Shown in pieces: positions 1 to 9,216 of a stretch of 64,000 nt of DNA (position 1 is its first letter; each line of letters begins with the position of its first letter). The stretch is taken from contig DEWH01000024.1 in assembly GCA_002363155.1 (NCBI GenBank), positions 1-64,000 of the forward strand. Reading direction: 5' to 3'. This DNA is from Ruminococcaceae bacterium UBA3215 (GTDB lineage Bacteria > Bacillota > Clostridia > Oscillospirales > Ruminococcaceae). The translations under genes and the position numbers were made by a program. The notes beneath the pieces were generated by a model, which was given only the letters and a program-made list of their open reading frames with translations, made no database searches and was not told the DNA's origin.

Positions 1-115
1 CGCGTCCGCCGCCAGTGGGGTTGGCAATATTTCAGTCAGACTAACTATCCGAGGTACTGTACCCGCCAATAGAAGAATGTCGCTACGAATTCGGGGCGGG
101 CGTCCCCGCCGATAT
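1..115. repeat. Dispersed intergenic repeat, cut by window edge
   Basis: This stretch carries the CAGTGGGGTTGGC module and a CCGCCAATAGAAGAATGTCGCT module ending in a GGGGCGGGCGTCCCCGCC hairpin. The second module recurs at 39970-40036 with few changes, and the first at about 32490, 39880 and 46785. It precedes the ECF sigma gene, so it probably ends the transcript of a gene outside the window. Its left boundary is not visible. Confidence 0.65.
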
Positions 116-162
116 TTCATTTGAGATAGAAGATTTGAACGTATATTGATGAGGAAGAGAAA

Positions 163-681
163 ATGACGGAACTTTCCTTGCGTACGAGGGAAAGCTTTGA
201 TGCCGTTATGAGGAAATACGCGGATATGGTTTACCGGCTCGCATACGCCCGGACCGGCAATACCTTCGATGCGGACGATATCCTGCAGGAAGTCTTCCTG
301 CGGTACATAAGGGCAGATAAGACTTATAACGATGAAGAACACCGGAAAGCGTGGCTGATACGCATTACCGTGAACTGCACGCGCTCATTCGCTGCTTCCG
401 CGTGGAACAGACACCGGGACTATGAGGAGCCGGACGAGAATGAGGGCAGGGAAGACCCCGCCCTTAAAGCCGCCGAAACAAGATCAGATGTTATGAATGC
501 GCTCCTTGAGCTGCCGGAGAAGTACCGGACAGCGATCTACCTGTTCTACTACGAGGATATGAGCGTCGCACAGATAGCCGGATCCCTCGGCACTACCGAA
601 ACAAATGTGAAAACAAGACTTTCCCGCGGACGGGATATGCTGAAAGAAAAGCTGAAAGGAGCTGAGTTTGATGATGTTTAA
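163..681 (+). CDS. ECF-type RNA polymerase sigma factor
   Basis: A 172-residue sigma-70 family protein of extracytoplasmic-function size. Region 2 lies around residues 16-48 (the DADDILQEVF stretch is the typical core-binding segment). Region 4 lies around 113-165, with LPEKYRTAIYLFYYEDMS and the helix-turn-helix TTETNVKTRLSRGR. Region 3 is absent, as expected for ECF factors. The ATG follows GAGGAAGAG. It overlaps the next gene by 14 bp, an arrangement typical of a sigma factor co-transcribed with its membrane-bound regulator. The inducing signal cannot be read from the sequence. Confidence 0.93.
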   Translation: MTELSLRTRESFDAVMRKYADMVYRLAYARTGNTFDADDILQEVFLRYIRADKTYNDEEHRKAWLIRITVNCTRSFAASAWNRHRDYEEPDENEGREDPALKAAETRSDVMNALLELPEKYRTAIYLFYYEDMSVAQIAGSLGTTETNVKTRLSRGRDMLKEKLKGAEFDDV

Positions 682-2167
682 AGAAGAACTCCATACGTCT
701 TTCGACAGAATAAGCCCGGCTCCCGAACTTCTCGACAGGATCTCCGCAATGATGTCCGAGGAAGCCGCAAAGCCGAAAAAGCCGATATATTTAAACGCGG
801 TGAAATACGGCGGTATCGCTGCCGCTGTTGTACTTGCCGCCGGCGCAACTGTCGCTGTGGTTCAGAATGCCGGCTCCGGAAGTATCACCACAGAATCCGC
901 TGCCGCAAATACAACAGCAGCCGTTGCAGCCGCAGAGACGGCTTATGAAAATGACGGTATGGCAAGATTGATGCCCGAATCCTTTGCCGCCGATGCAGTC
1001 AACGAAACCGAAGCAACTGTCGGAGCGGAACCGGAGATGCAGGAAAAGGCAGATGAAACCGCGGCAGAAAACGAGAATATGACAGCCGGAGAATACGCTC
1101 CCGTCACAACAACGACAGCGGCAGAACCTGCCAACTATGTGGCAGCCGCGGAAGAAGCAGTTCAGAACAATTCTGCTGATATGTTCTCGATGAAGTCGGT
1201 GCCGGAAAACGAAGTGAACGCCGAAACGGCAGAAGAAGAGCCTTCCGTGATGATGGCAGCCGCGCCCGAAGAACCGGAAATGCCCGGTGAAATGCAGGCG
1301 GAAGAAGCGGACGAACTTTACAGCGATGACGCTTATTTTGCAGACGAAGATGCAGATTACAGCACCGCTTACCCGGAAGCAATAGAGGAGGAAGCGGAAG
1401 CCGAAGCGTGCTATGAAAAATTGACCTTCAACGAGATCATAACAAGCTCCTATTCCGTTGTATGGGCGAAATGCACGGGAACAGTCCGCGAGAACAACGG
1501 CGATACCGGATACCGTTTCACTCTCCTCGAAAATATAGCAGGCGGCGAGACAGAGAAGAATTTCCTTGTATTCCCCTACGACAACTCTGTTGTTATCGCA
1601 AACGGCGGTGAGTATATTATTCCGCTGTACAAGACGACTTCCGTGTTCTGGGATAACCCGGCGCACTATCTTCTGACCTCCGGCACGATAATGACAACAG
1701 ACCGTTCCGGGAATATCACAGACTTCCGGACGTGGGCTGACAAGCCGGAAGAAACTATCGGAAGCGTAAAGGATATGCAGGACTACATCAAGAAGTACGG
1801 TCTTGTGTGCAGTGAAAGCGAAGAAGATATCGGACCGGCTTTCACGGGATCGGACAGCATTGAAGATGTTGTAAGTATATCCGATCATGTCATGGACGTT
1901 GAAATAACGGAGATACTTATCGACTTTGTTGAGGACAGAACGACGTATAAATGCCGTGTCAACTGCGTATATAAAGGTGCCGACGATGTAGCCGACGAAA
2001 TAACTATAACGATGCCGAAAGGCATTGCGGAAGTCGGACAGCAATACACTGTTGCGGTCAGCCGTCTTTCGGAAACCGGCACTTCCTATGTGGTAACATC
2101 ACTCGATAAGAGCGTATTTCCGACCGGCAGCGCCGAAGCAAAGAAGATCTCGGCACTTGCAGGATAA
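668..2167 (+). CDS. Membrane partner of the ECF sigma factor, putative anti-sigma
   Basis: A 499-residue protein with a short cytoplasmic N-terminus (about 45 residues), one transmembrane helix at about 46-66 (GGIAAAVVLAAGATVAVV), then a long Ala/Glu/Thr-rich low-complexity outside region to about residue 245, and a folded C-terminal part of about 250 residues. The overlap with the sigma gene and the single TM suggest an anti-sigma factor. I see no HxxxCxxC zinc anti-sigma motif in the N-terminus, so that role is inferred from context. The outside domain, with LTFNEIITSSYSVVWA, could be the sensor. A 417-residue reading frame on the opposite strand is a compositional shadow. Confidence 0.75.
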   Translation: MMMFKEELHTSFDRISPAPELLDRISAMMSEEAAKPKKPIYLNAVKYGGIAAAVVLAAGATVAVVQNAGSGSITTESAAANTTAAVAAAETAYENDGMARLMPESFAADAVNETEATVGAEPEMQEKADETAAENENMTAGEYAPVTTTTAAEPANYVAAAEEAVQNNSADMFSMKSVPENEVNAETAEEEPSVMMAAAPEEPEMPGEMQAEEADELYSDDAYFADEDADYSTAYPEAIEEEAEAEACYEKLTFNEIITSSYSVVWAKCTGTVRENNGDTGYRFTLLENIAGGETEKNFLVFPYDNSVVIANGGEYIIPLYKTTSVFWDNPAHYLLTSGTIMTTDRSGNITDFRTWADKPEETIGSVKDMQDYIKKYGLVCSESEEDIGPAFTGSDSIEDVVSISDHVMDVEITEILIDFVEDRTTYKCRVNCVYKGADDVADEITITMPKGIAEVGQQYTVAVSRLSETGTSYVVTSLDKSVFPTGSAEAKKISALAG

Positions 2168-2171
2168 CAAA

Positions 2172-2204
2172 CAGCTCCTCCGGAACGAATCTCCGGGGGA
2201 GCTG
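2172..2204 (+). terminator. Rho-independent-like hairpin after the sigma/anti-sigma pair
   Basis: CAGCTCC and GGAGCTG arms with an inner CCGGA/TCTCCGG pairing form a strong stem 4 bases after the stop codon. The T-tract behind it is weak (AATTTATATT). Confidence 0.6.
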
Positions 2205-2251
2205 AATTTATATTCTGTTTACAGTCTTTCGGTTTCCGTGTAACGGACATT

Positions 2252-2340
2252 TAGCCGCGGGGCGTTCCCCGCAGCGGTCCAGCCGCGCAGGCTGGCGCCG
2301 TCTGCGTAAGACACAGCGCGTAAGCGCAGCAGATATAGCA
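2252..2340. repeat. Dispersed GC-rich hairpin repeat
   Basis: Consecutive small palindromes: GCGGGGCGTTCCCCGC, CCAGCCGCGCAGGCTGG and a CGTCTGCGTAAGACACAGCGCG block. The same modules recur at 57085-57165 and 8905-9020. It sits between two convergent genes. Confidence 0.6.
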
Positions 2341-2349
2341 GAGAACGGC

Positions 2350-3483
2350 TTACAGAATGCTGCCGATGTCGCCGAGGGAGCTCATGGGATCGCTGCTGTT
2401 ACTCATACCGGCAGGAGCATACTTGCTGCTGATCTTGCCGTACAGCGTCATCTCGCCGCCCGATTTTCCGCCGATAAACTCTGCTGTCATTGCAGTCTCA
2501 TCTACCCACTCGTACATCTCGATGCCGGAGGAGTTCAGCTTTACCGTCTCATCTCCGTAAGCCGATCTGAGGCTGGACAGTGCCTTCTTGAACGTGATCG
2601 CTTCCGTCGGAATGAATGCCGCGCCGTAGAAGAACTTCTGGCTGCTGTTGAAATAGAGTATTACCATGCAGTCGGTGCCGTTTACCTTTTTATATCCGCC
2701 GTATGCGTAAACGCCTGCCTGCATCTCACCCAGATCAACTCCGCCTGTAAGTCCCATAGCCTTGGCTGCCGAGGACTTGCTTGTTCCGAATGACGGGAAG
2801 GACATAAGCGAAGCGCCGGAGGACTTTGACGAAGATACAGCCGCCTTTACCTCGGCGGACTGCGCCTGTGCGGTGTACTTGCTGCCGGATTCAACAAGAG
2901 CGGCAACCTTGAACCGGTATGTACCTGCGGAGAGACCGCTTACCGTGCAGCTTGTGCCGGATACATTCTTGTATGTCTCATACTTCTTTGAGGAGCTGTT
3001 GTACTTATATACGCGGTATGCGTCCGCGCCGGTGACCTTGTTCCATGTGAGCTTCACGGAAGAAGCGCCTGCTGATGCCTTTACATTCTTCGGAGCGGCA
3101 AGCTTGGTCTTTACCGACTGCGCGGCGGACTGGGTCTGTACAGTGTAGCTGCTGCCGGACTTTACGAGGGCAGCTACCTTGAACTTGTAGGTCTTGCCTG
3201 CCGAGAGACCGCTTACCGTGCAGCTTGCGGCGGACACGTTCTTGTATGTCTCATACTTCTTGGTCGTGGCGTTGTACTTATATACGCGGTATGCGTCAGC
3301 GCCGGAGACCTTGCTCCACGAAAGCTTTACCGCGGTATCGGTGACTGTCGCCTTGATTCCGGCAGGCGCGGAAAGCTTTGAAGCCGCGCTTATCTCGGTA
3401 ACGAGCGGAGCGGCTGCACCGGGTATTCCGGAGAAAGCCATAAAACCCGCGAGGACTGCGGCTGCAATATTTGTTTTCTTCAT
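2350..3483 (-). CDS. Secreted protein with two fibronectin type III domains
   Basis: The chosen start is the ATG at 3483, which has GGAGGG 7 bases upstream; in-frame starts 6 and 15 bases earlier overlap or precede that site. Residues 1-30 form a signal peptide (KKTNIAAAVLAGFMAFSG). Two near-identical FN3 modules follow, each with the core AYRVYKYN..KKYETYKNVS and SGLSAGTY, at about 35-120 and 125-210. The last 150 residues form a separate domain that I do not recognise. FN3 modules in secreted clostridial proteins usually act as spacers or binding modules at the cell surface. It is transcribed alone from a clear promoter at 3546-3574. Confidence 0.85.
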   Translation of the reverse strand: MKKTNIAAAVLAGFMAFSGIPGAAAPLVTEISAASKLSAPAGIKATVTDTAVKLSWSKVSGADAYRVYKYNATTKKYETYKNVSAASCTVSGLSAGKTYKFKVAALVKSGSSYTVQTQSAAQSVKTKLAAPKNVKASAGASSVKLTWNKVTGADAYRVYKYNSSSKKYETYKNVSGTSCTVSGLSAGTYRFKVAALVESGSKYTAQAQSAEVKAAVSSSKSSGASLMSFPSFGTSKSSAAKAMGLTGGVDLGEMQAGVYAYGGYKKVNGTDCMVILYFNSSQKFFYGAAFIPTEAITFKKALSSLRSAYGDETVKLNSSGIEMYEWVDETAMTAEFIGGKSGGEMTLYGKISSKYAPAGMSNSSDPMSSLGDIGSIL

Positions 3484-3545
3484 TTTCATTCCCTCCAAAC
3501 AGACAGGTTGTAAGCTTCAAAGTAAATAAAATTTACCGCATTATA

Positions 3546-3574
3546 ATAATAACATCTTATCGGGAGTTTGTCAA
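3546..3574 (-). promoter_or_regulatory. Sigma-A promoter for the FN3 protein
   Basis: On the minus strand TTGACA, a 17-base spacer and TATTAT. It lies about 65 bases upstream of the chosen start at 3483. Confidence 0.85.
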
Positions 3575-3668
3575 TAGTTTTCGGCAATTTTTCCGTCAAA
3601 AAATGTACATTCCACACTAAAATCGTTTACACTGCTGTTTACCGTTGGGTAAATAATATTTACTTTGC

Positions 3669-4538
3669 TTATCTCCGCTTTTCGCCCTTGATGAACACGC
3701 CGATGAAGCTTGTTCCGGCATTCGCCGCGACAACGCTTCCGACGCTCTCGATCATTCCGAGCTGTGCTCCGGTCTTTGCCTTGTACTTCTCGATGAACTC
3801 GTCCTCAAGCTCGGTAGCGAGGGAACGTCCCATTACGAACGGGGTCTTGGGGATAGCGCGGGCAGCGAGGTACTCCACAAGCTCGGCAACTGCCTTCTTC
3901 TCGCCTCTGGGCTTTGCGACTACCTTGGTATCGCCGTCGATCATCTGCACGATAGGCTTGATGTTCATAAGCTCGCCCACAACAGCGGAAGCCGCCTTGA
4001 TACGTCCGGACTTCTTCGCATGGCGCAGGTTGAAGAGCATAAGGTAAAGCTCACAGCAGCTGAACCAGTCGTCGAGGTAAGCCACCACGCGGTCAACGCT
4101 CTGACCGGCTTCAAGCTTCTTTGCGGCTTCAACGATGGGATAGCCGTAGCCGGTGCTGTATGTATGGCTGTCGATGATGTGGAAGCGGGTATCGCCGGCT
4201 CTTCCGTCATTTTTCATATTCTCCGCAGCACTTACCGCGTTGGCGTAAGTACGGCTTCCGTCGCCGTTGATAAGAACGGTGATAACGTCCTTTACACCTG
4301 CCTTTACGCATTCCTCGAACTTCTCCTCGAAACGGAACTCCGTGATCTGAGAGGTCTTGGGGATATCATCGCATGACGCGATCTTTTCAAGGAACTCGCG
4401 CCCGGTGATGTCGATGCGCTCGCGAATGCTCTCGCCGCCGAGGATTATGTCGAAGGACATAATGTCGATGCCGTATCTTTCCTCGTCCTCAACGGAAATG
4501 TCGCACCCGCTGTCGGTAATGATCCTGTACTGTTTCAT
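3669..4538 (-). CDS. DegV family fatty-acid-binding protein
   Basis: A 289-residue DegV family protein. The N-terminal RIITDSGCDIS matches the family's TDS signature. SQITEFRFEEKF and ITVLINGDGSRTYANA match the regions that line the fatty-acid site, and NLRHAKKSGRIKAASAVVGELMNIKPI matches the conserved second domain. DegV/FakB proteins deliver exogenous fatty acids to the FakA kinase for phospholipid synthesis. No fakA is visible in this window. The gene is separated by about 16 bp from the 3' end of trmL on the same strand, so the two may be co-transcribed. Confidence 0.93.
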   Translation of the reverse strand: MKQYRIITDSGCDISVEDEERYGIDIMSFDIILGGESIRERIDITGREFLEKIASCDDIPKTSQITEFRFEEKFEECVKAGVKDVITVLINGDGSRTYANAVSAAENMKNDGRAGDTRFHIIDSHTYSTGYGYPIVEAAKKLEAGQSVDRVVAYLDDWFSCCELYLMLFNLRHAKKSGRIKAASAVVGELMNIKPIVQMIDGDTKVVAKPRGEKKAVAELVEYLAARAIPKTPFVMGRSLATELEDEFIEKYKAKTGAQLGMIESVGSVVAANAGTSFIGVFIKGEKRR

Positions 4539-4554
4539 AGCTTTCTCCGTTCTG

Positions 4555-5076
4555 TCAGTTTTCGCTTTCCGCGTCTGACCAGTTGTATTTTGTAAGGCTT
4601 CCGCGGTTTTTCAGCTCGGGGAATCCCCATTGCCGAAGAACCTCATATACTCCTATCGCCACGCTGTTTGAGAGATTCAAGCTCCGCGCGGCGGGATTGT
4701 CGATCATAGGTATGCGCACACATCTGCTGCGGTTGCGGAAGAGAAGTTCTTCCGGAAGCCCCGCGTCCTCACGCCCAAAGACTATGTACGCATTGTCTTT
4801 GTACTGCACATCGCAGTAGTTATTCTCGGCTTTTGTCGAAAAGTAGCGGAAATCCCCGTCCGCATTCTTCCCGAAGAAGTCGTCAAGACCGTCGTAGTAG
4901 GTGATGTCAAGGAGGTGCCAGTAGTCGAGCCCGGCGCGCTTCAGCTGTCTGTCGTCTATCTCAAACCCCATTGGCTTCACTATGTGCAGTCTCGCCCCGG
5001 TAAGCGCACAGGTGCGGGCAATATTCCCGGTGTTCTGCGGTATTCTCGGCTCCACCAGCACTATGTTAAGCTCCAA
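4555..5076 (-). CDS. trmL: tRNA (cytidine/uridine-34-2'-O)-methyltransferase TrmL
   Basis: A SPOUT-class methyltransferase that 2'-O-methylates the wobble nucleotide of tRNA-Leu isoacceptors. The three SPOUT motifs are visible: EPRIPQNTGNIARTCALTG, VFGREDAGLPEELL and IPMIDNPAARSLNLSNSVAIGVYEVLR, the last two forming the trefoil knot that binds SAM. I place the start at a TTG (5076), with AGGAG 8 bases upstream, giving 173 residues. The longer frame from 5145 runs into the dispersed repeat at 5101-5189 and is unlikely to be translated. Confidence 0.92.
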   Translation of the reverse strand: MELNIVLVEPRIPQNTGNIARTCALTGARLHIVKPMGFEIDDRQLKRAGLDYWHLLDITYYDGLDDFFGKNADGDFRYFSTKAENNYCDVQYKDNAYIVFGREDAGLPEELLFRNRSRCVRIPMIDNPAARSLNLSNSVAIGVYEVLRQWGFPELKNRGSLTKYNWSDAESEN

Positions 5077-5100
5077 AACCACCACTCCTGTCCGGATCCC

Positions 5101-5192
5101 TGCGCCGTCTGCCGCGCTAACGCGCTGTCTTCGCAGACGGCACAAGGGCTTCGCGCCCTTGACCTGCGGCAGCGTGACGCTGCACCCGTTTT
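5101..5192. repeat. Dispersed repeat, type A, reverse orientation
   Basis: Hairpins GCCGTCTGC...GCAGACGGC, AAGGGCTTCGCGCCCTT and GCAGCGTGACGCTGC in series. The same modules occur in opposite orientation at 10312-10391 and 24946-25022. It lies in the 5' leader of trmL. Confidence 0.75.
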
Positions 5193-5236
5193 TGGCAAAA
5201 TCACGGATAATATTATATCACCAAACTGTCGGATAG

Positions 5237-6370
5237 TCAAGTACCGCGTGTGATACCGAAACGTTCCATTGTCACAGAGGAAGAAACGCTGAACGTGCAG
5301 CTCTTCAGCACGTCCCGGTATCTGCCGGAAATGCCGTCCCAGAGCGCGGGAGAATAAGCGCAGATCACATAGCCGAGCCCGAATGCGTCCGCGCCGTACC
5401 CGTGAAGCGCTTTTTCGAGCGCCGCACTCACGCGGCGGACCGTCTCCTGCTCACAAAGCTTCTCAACCGTTTCACGCCGGGCGTAGGGGTCATCGAGATT
5501 GGTGCTGACGTATTTGCAGTCCGCGCCGATCTTTACATCGAGATGAAGCTTACCGTCCGAAAGAGACGGAACTATGTCCCGCTTTATGCGGTACAGCATC
5601 ACCGTCGTTTCGCTGTCCCCGACCACAAGCGGCATCTCGCAGCTCCTCCCGGAGTCCGCGCCCGGAGAAAGCATCGCAAGCCCGCACATCTCGGCGCTCC
5701 CGAATGCCCCGGCATAAGCGTCGCCTGTACAAAGCGCCCCGCCCGAAAGTATAAGGCTCTTGCCGTCCTCCGTCATCTCCGCGTTCCCGGAATAAGCCGT
5801 GAACTGCGGAAGAACAACGCTTGCCGTAGGACAAGACAGCATCTCCGCCGCTTCGGACATCTTTACCGGACGTGTAAGACCGAGCTTTTCCGCATTGCGC
5901 AGTATGGCCTCGATCTTTTCAACGGACGCGTTGCCCTCCTTGAACTTTACCGCGAGTATATCCGACGCTTTACCGTCAGTCGCCGTGATATATGAGCAGA
6001 AGTTCCCGCTGTAATGCGACGCGGTGAAGCCGAGGGAATCCTGAAGCGCGAATACCGCGTTCCTGCCGAATACGATCACACCCACCGCGCCGAGCATTAT
6101 CTCCTTGCCCGTCTTGTACGAAAGTCCTTCAAGAGCGCTTTCTATCGTCTTGCCGCCGCACTCCGCCGTGACCGCGTTCGGCGCCGAGCTGTCGACCGCT
6201 GTCACGCCGCCGGACGCGTCCGTGTTGAAGTACTGCAACGTCACCGTGTACTCGCCGTTTTCGTAGTCGATGCCGACAGCCTCGGCTATCGCCAGCTTGT
6301 CAAGCTCCGTATGCGGAACACAGCCGCAAAGCAGCATCACCGCCGTTATAAGAGGTATGAGACGTTTCAT
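5237..6370 (-). CDS. Spore germination lipoprotein, Ger(x)C family
   Basis: A 377-residue C-subunit of a spore nutrient germinant receptor. The lipobox LCGC places the lipidated cysteine at residue 17, followed by HTELDKLAIAEAVGIDYENG, the conserved GerC N-terminus. The C-terminal third contains the family-typical DVKIGADCKY and AYSPALWDGISGRYRD segments. It acts on the outer face of the spore inner membrane together with the A and B subunits. Its ATG overlaps the stop of the upstream gerB gene by 4 bp, so the three genes form one operon, normally transcribed in the forespore. I could not identify a convincing sigma-G promoter. Confidence 0.92.
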   Translation of the reverse strand: MKRLIPLITAVMLLCGCVPHTELDKLAIAEAVGIDYENGEYTVTLQYFNTDASGGVTAVDSSAPNAVTAECGGKTIESALEGLSYKTGKEIMLGAVGVIVFGRNAVFALQDSLGFTASHYSGNFCSYITATDGKASDILAVKFKEGNASVEKIEAILRNAEKLGLTRPVKMSEAAEMLSCPTASVVLPQFTAYSGNAEMTEDGKSLILSGGALCTGDAYAGAFGSAEMCGLAMLSPGADSGRSCEMPLVVGDSETTVMLYRIKRDIVPSLSDGKLHLDVKIGADCKYVSTNLDDPYARRETVEKLCEQETVRRVSAALEKALHGYGADAFGLGYVICAYSPALWDGISGRYRDVLKSCTFSVSSSVTMERFGITRGT

Positions 6371-7458
6371 CTTTCAGCCGCCTTTCCTTTGTTTTTAAGT
6401 GCAAGTCCCGCTCCCGATGCTGCGGCAAGCGTTACAGCGACGGCGGAAAGCGGTATCCCGGAAGAGCACACGTTATTCAGCGAATCGTACATTTCCGGAT
6501 ATGCCGTAAACAGGTCGGAGATCAGAAGCGCCGCAGCCGCGAACACATAACCGCAGACAGGCGCGGCTTTCTTAGCGGAAAAGCACACGCTCACCGTCTC
6601 CCGGAATGCAAAAGTAAACAGCGCAAGCCGCACTATCGCCGCGCTCACCCATATCATAACATCAATGCCGTTTATCCGGTGCAGAAGAGCAATGTCCGAC
6701 ACCGAGGACAGCGCATAGAACGGGTAGTCGAGCAGGGAAACGAGGTGCCCGAAGACCGTATTGTACAGAAACGTCATCAGCATTATCCCTCCGCAGGATA
6801 TCAGCAGACAGATCCCGGCGCATTTTGCCGGCTTGCAGCCCTGCCCTCTGCACAAAAGAGCGGGAAGAAGAAGCTCGGAGCTCCGCGAGAACTCGTCAAG
6901 CACTTCGGAGAGCAGGCTCCGCGGATCGTCTATGAGCGACGGGTACAGCCTGTCCGTCCTTATATGCGGCAGCAGCGAGAGCGCAATAAGCGCAAGAAGC
7001 AGCAGGAATCCGGCAAAAGCAAGAAATCCGGTACGCACCGTGGGCTTGAGTCCGCGGCTCACCGCGAAAATCAGCGCCGCACCAGTGAAGATATAGAAGT
7101 AAGCCGAGGGAGCGGAGTCGAAAGCCGTTCCCGATGCGTAGTAATGAGCGCGGAATCCCGTTTCCGCCGCGCAGAAAAGGAGATATACCGAGAGCAGCGT
7201 CCCGGCAAAGCCGGAGACAGCTCTCCCGCAGCCGAAAACAAGATCCGGGGCAGAAACTTCGCCTGCACGCTGCATAACAAGGTACAGCGGGAGCCACACC
7301 GCCGCCGCGAGCACAAAGGACAGCGCCACCGCCGTAAACCGCTGCATGCCGTAGCCGATGTACTCTCCGGGCAGCAGCGCCGCCTCGGAAAATATCCGTG
7401 AAAGTGCGAGAACGGCGGCAAGCCCGCCTGTCCCGATACCCGATGTTTTTACGCTCAT
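6367..7458 (-). CDS. Spore germination permease, GerB family
   Basis: A 363-residue APC-superfamily membrane protein with about ten hydrophobic helices, the size and topology of GerAB/GerKB. GEYIGYGMQRFTAVALSFVLAA near residue 28 and LLPALLCRGQGCKPAKCAG in the middle fit the family. It is the germinant-binding subunit of the receptor. It overlaps gerA upstream and gerC downstream by ATGA junctions of 4 bp, so the three subunits are probably translated in coupled fashion. The germinant cannot be predicted from sequence. Confidence 0.92.
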   Translation of the reverse strand: MSVKTSGIGTGGLAAVLALSRIFSEAALLPGEYIGYGMQRFTAVALSFVLAAAVWLPLYLVMQRAGEVSAPDLVFGCGRAVSGFAGTLLSVYLLFCAAETGFRAHYYASGTAFDSAPSAYFYIFTGAALIFAVSRGLKPTVRTGFLAFAGFLLLLALIALSLLPHIRTDRLYPSLIDDPRSLLSEVLDEFSRSSELLLPALLCRGQGCKPAKCAGICLLISCGGIMLMTFLYNTVFGHLVSLLDYPFYALSSVSDIALLHRINGIDVMIWVSAAIVRLALFTFAFRETVSVCFSAKKAAPVCGYVFAAAALLISDLFTAYPEMYDSLNNVCSSGIPLSAVAVTLAAASGAGLALKNKGKAAER

Positions 7459-8891
7459 TTTCCCTCTCCGCCGTCAAAAATATCCGGATCTGTCCGGGCA
7501 AGCTTTCTCCAGCCGGCTCTTGCGAACGTGTCCCGCATCGCCTTTGCGGAAAAGGGCGCCAGCGGCGACATGAACGGCATTCCGTAAGATTCGGCGGAGC
7601 AGGCGCTAACGCAGAAAACGAATGCCGTCACCGTCAGTCCGAACAGCCCGAAAAGCCCTCCCGCGAGTATAAATACGAACCTCATCAGCGAGATCTGGTT
7701 GTTAAGATCGGAGACGATATACCCGGAAATGGACGCGATCGCGATCGCAAGCAGCATCGGCGCACCCACAAGACCCGCGGAAACGACAATATCACCGATC
7801 ACAATGCCGCCGACAATGCTTACCGCATGCCCGACATTCGACGGGAGCCGAAGCCCGGCTTCCCGCATTATCTCATAGAACACGTCGAGTATGACGCACT
7901 CGGTGAGAACGCTGTACGGGGTGAGGCTTTCGGCGGCGGCAAGGTTGCGCAGGAGCGCGTCGGGGATAAGCTCCGGGTGGAAGTTGGCAAGAGCCGCGTA
8001 AAACCCGGGGAGAAGTATGCTCACGAGGAACGCGGTATAGCGCACAAGCCGTATAAACAGCGCGAACACCGGCTTTTCGACGTAATCGTCGAGCATTATG
8101 AAGTTCTCGCTGAAAAGCTTCGGAACATAGAGCGCAAACGGAGAGCCGTCGATGATAATGCCTATCCTGCCCTCGTAAAGCTTGGAAACAAACACGTCCG
8201 GGCGCTCGGTAGCGCCGACTTCGCTGAAAAGCGGGTGGCGGTTCTCAAGGAACGGCTGCACGAATCCGCTTTCGAGCACCAGCGACAGCGGCATCTTTTC
8301 AAGCCGCTCAACTACTTCGTTTTCGAGCTTCCTGTCCGAAACGCTGTCCATTCTGCATACGCAGATCTCCGTCTGCGACGTTTTGCCGACGGTCATCGTC
8401 CGGAACACAAGCTCCGGCGATTTCACCCGCCTTCTTACAAGGCTCATATTGATGTGGAGAGCTTCGACGAAGCCCTCTCTTGCGCCGCGAATGTTCCTGT
8501 GGTTTTCCGGCTGTGTGACCGAGCGTGTCTCAAAGCCCTGCACGCCTATCGCCCAGCCTTTTGCAACTCCGTCTATCAGTATCACGCAGAATCCCGCGGT
8601 AACAGCCGCGACTATCTCTTCCGCGCTCTCCACCGGCTTCTCGTCGCAGGCGATAAGAAGCTCCCCGCCGATCATTGCCGCTATCCTGCCGGGATCGGTT
8701 ATGGACGGGTCAATGCCGGACAGCGGACGGTAAACGAGGTTTGCAAGTCTGTTCGTATCCGTCTGCCCGTCGCAGGATATCACGCATACGCCGACTCCCC
8801 CCGCTTTCGCGTATTTCATGGTGAGATCGCTGGTGTTCTTCATAAGCGCCCGCACGTTCACCGTGTTCTTCTCAAGTTCTCGTTCAAGCAT
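7455..8891 (-). CDS. Spore germination protein, GerA family
   Basis: The 478-residue A-subunit of the germinant receptor. The soluble N-terminal half includes CVILIDGVAKGWAIGVQGFETR and REGFVEALHINMSLVRRRVKSPEL. A C-terminal block of membrane helices follows at about 285-440, with LLPGFYAALANFHPELIP and GGIVIGDIVVSAGLVGAPML, as in GerAA and SpoVAF. The ATG at 8891 has GAGGAGAAC just upstream. It is the first gene of the gerA-gerB-gerC operon. Recent work on other species shows GerA-type subunits forming ion channels; that is family knowledge, not visible here. Confidence 0.93.
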   Translation of the reverse strand: MLERELEKNTVNVRALMKNTSDLTMKYAKAGGVGVCVISCDGQTDTNRLANLVYRPLSGIDPSITDPGRIAAMIGGELLIACDEKPVESAEEIVAAVTAGFCVILIDGVAKGWAIGVQGFETRSVTQPENHRNIRGAREGFVEALHINMSLVRRRVKSPELVFRTMTVGKTSQTEICVCRMDSVSDRKLENEVVERLEKMPLSLVLESGFVQPFLENRHPLFSEVGATERPDVFVSKLYEGRIGIIIDGSPFALYVPKLFSENFIMLDDYVEKPVFALFIRLVRYTAFLVSILLPGFYAALANFHPELIPDALLRNLAAAESLTPYSVLTECVILDVFYEIMREAGLRLPSNVGHAVSIVGGIVIGDIVVSAGLVGAPMLLAIAIASISGYIVSDLNNQISLMRFVFILAGGLFGLFGLTVTAFVFCVSACSAESYGMPFMSPLAPFSAKAMRDTFARAGWRKLARTDPDIFDGGEGK

Positions 8892-9216
8892 AATGTTCTC
8901 CTCTCGTCTGCGCTCACGCTTGTCCTGCGCGGACGGCGTCAGTCTGCGCTCGCGCGCTTGTCCTACGCGGACGGCGCCAGCCTGCGCGGCTGGATCGCGG
9001 CGGGGAACGCCCCGCGGCGAAATGACCGTAACACGGAACTTGAAAAGATCCTTGACAGATTGCCGGTAAAGTGCTCTTTGAAGTCTCTTGTCAAGTTGCT
9101 GTCCCTACACCGTGAAGGCGCTGCGCAGCTTGTACGATTCTGTTGTTATGATATTTTGTGCCGCGGTGCATAAATTATTACAAAAAAGCGGAAAATAAAA
9201 GTGAGGTGAAGGGAAT
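8892..9216. other. Divergent intergenic region between gerA and DUF421 gene
   Basis: About 325 bp without a gene. It contains GC-rich hairpin modules at 8905-9020 (two CTGCGC-CTTGTCCTGCGCGGACGGCG blocks and CGGGGAACGCCCCGCG) and, at 9024-9100, a degraded copy of the inverted-repeat element seen intact at 28520-28623. Promoters for both flanking genes must lie here, but none stands out. Confidence 0.6.

Noticed and set aside
791..2044. 417-codon open frame on the minus strand opposite the putative anti-sigma gene
   Set aside because: It is the mirror of a low-complexity Ala/Glu-rich gene; the translation is Cys/His/Arg/Phe-rich with no recognisable motif, and the plus-strand gene is coupled to the sigma factor.
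7398..9173. 591-codon open frame on the plus strand opposite gerA
   Set aside because: Arg/His-rich shadow of gerA; it has no RBS and crosses the intergenic repeat.
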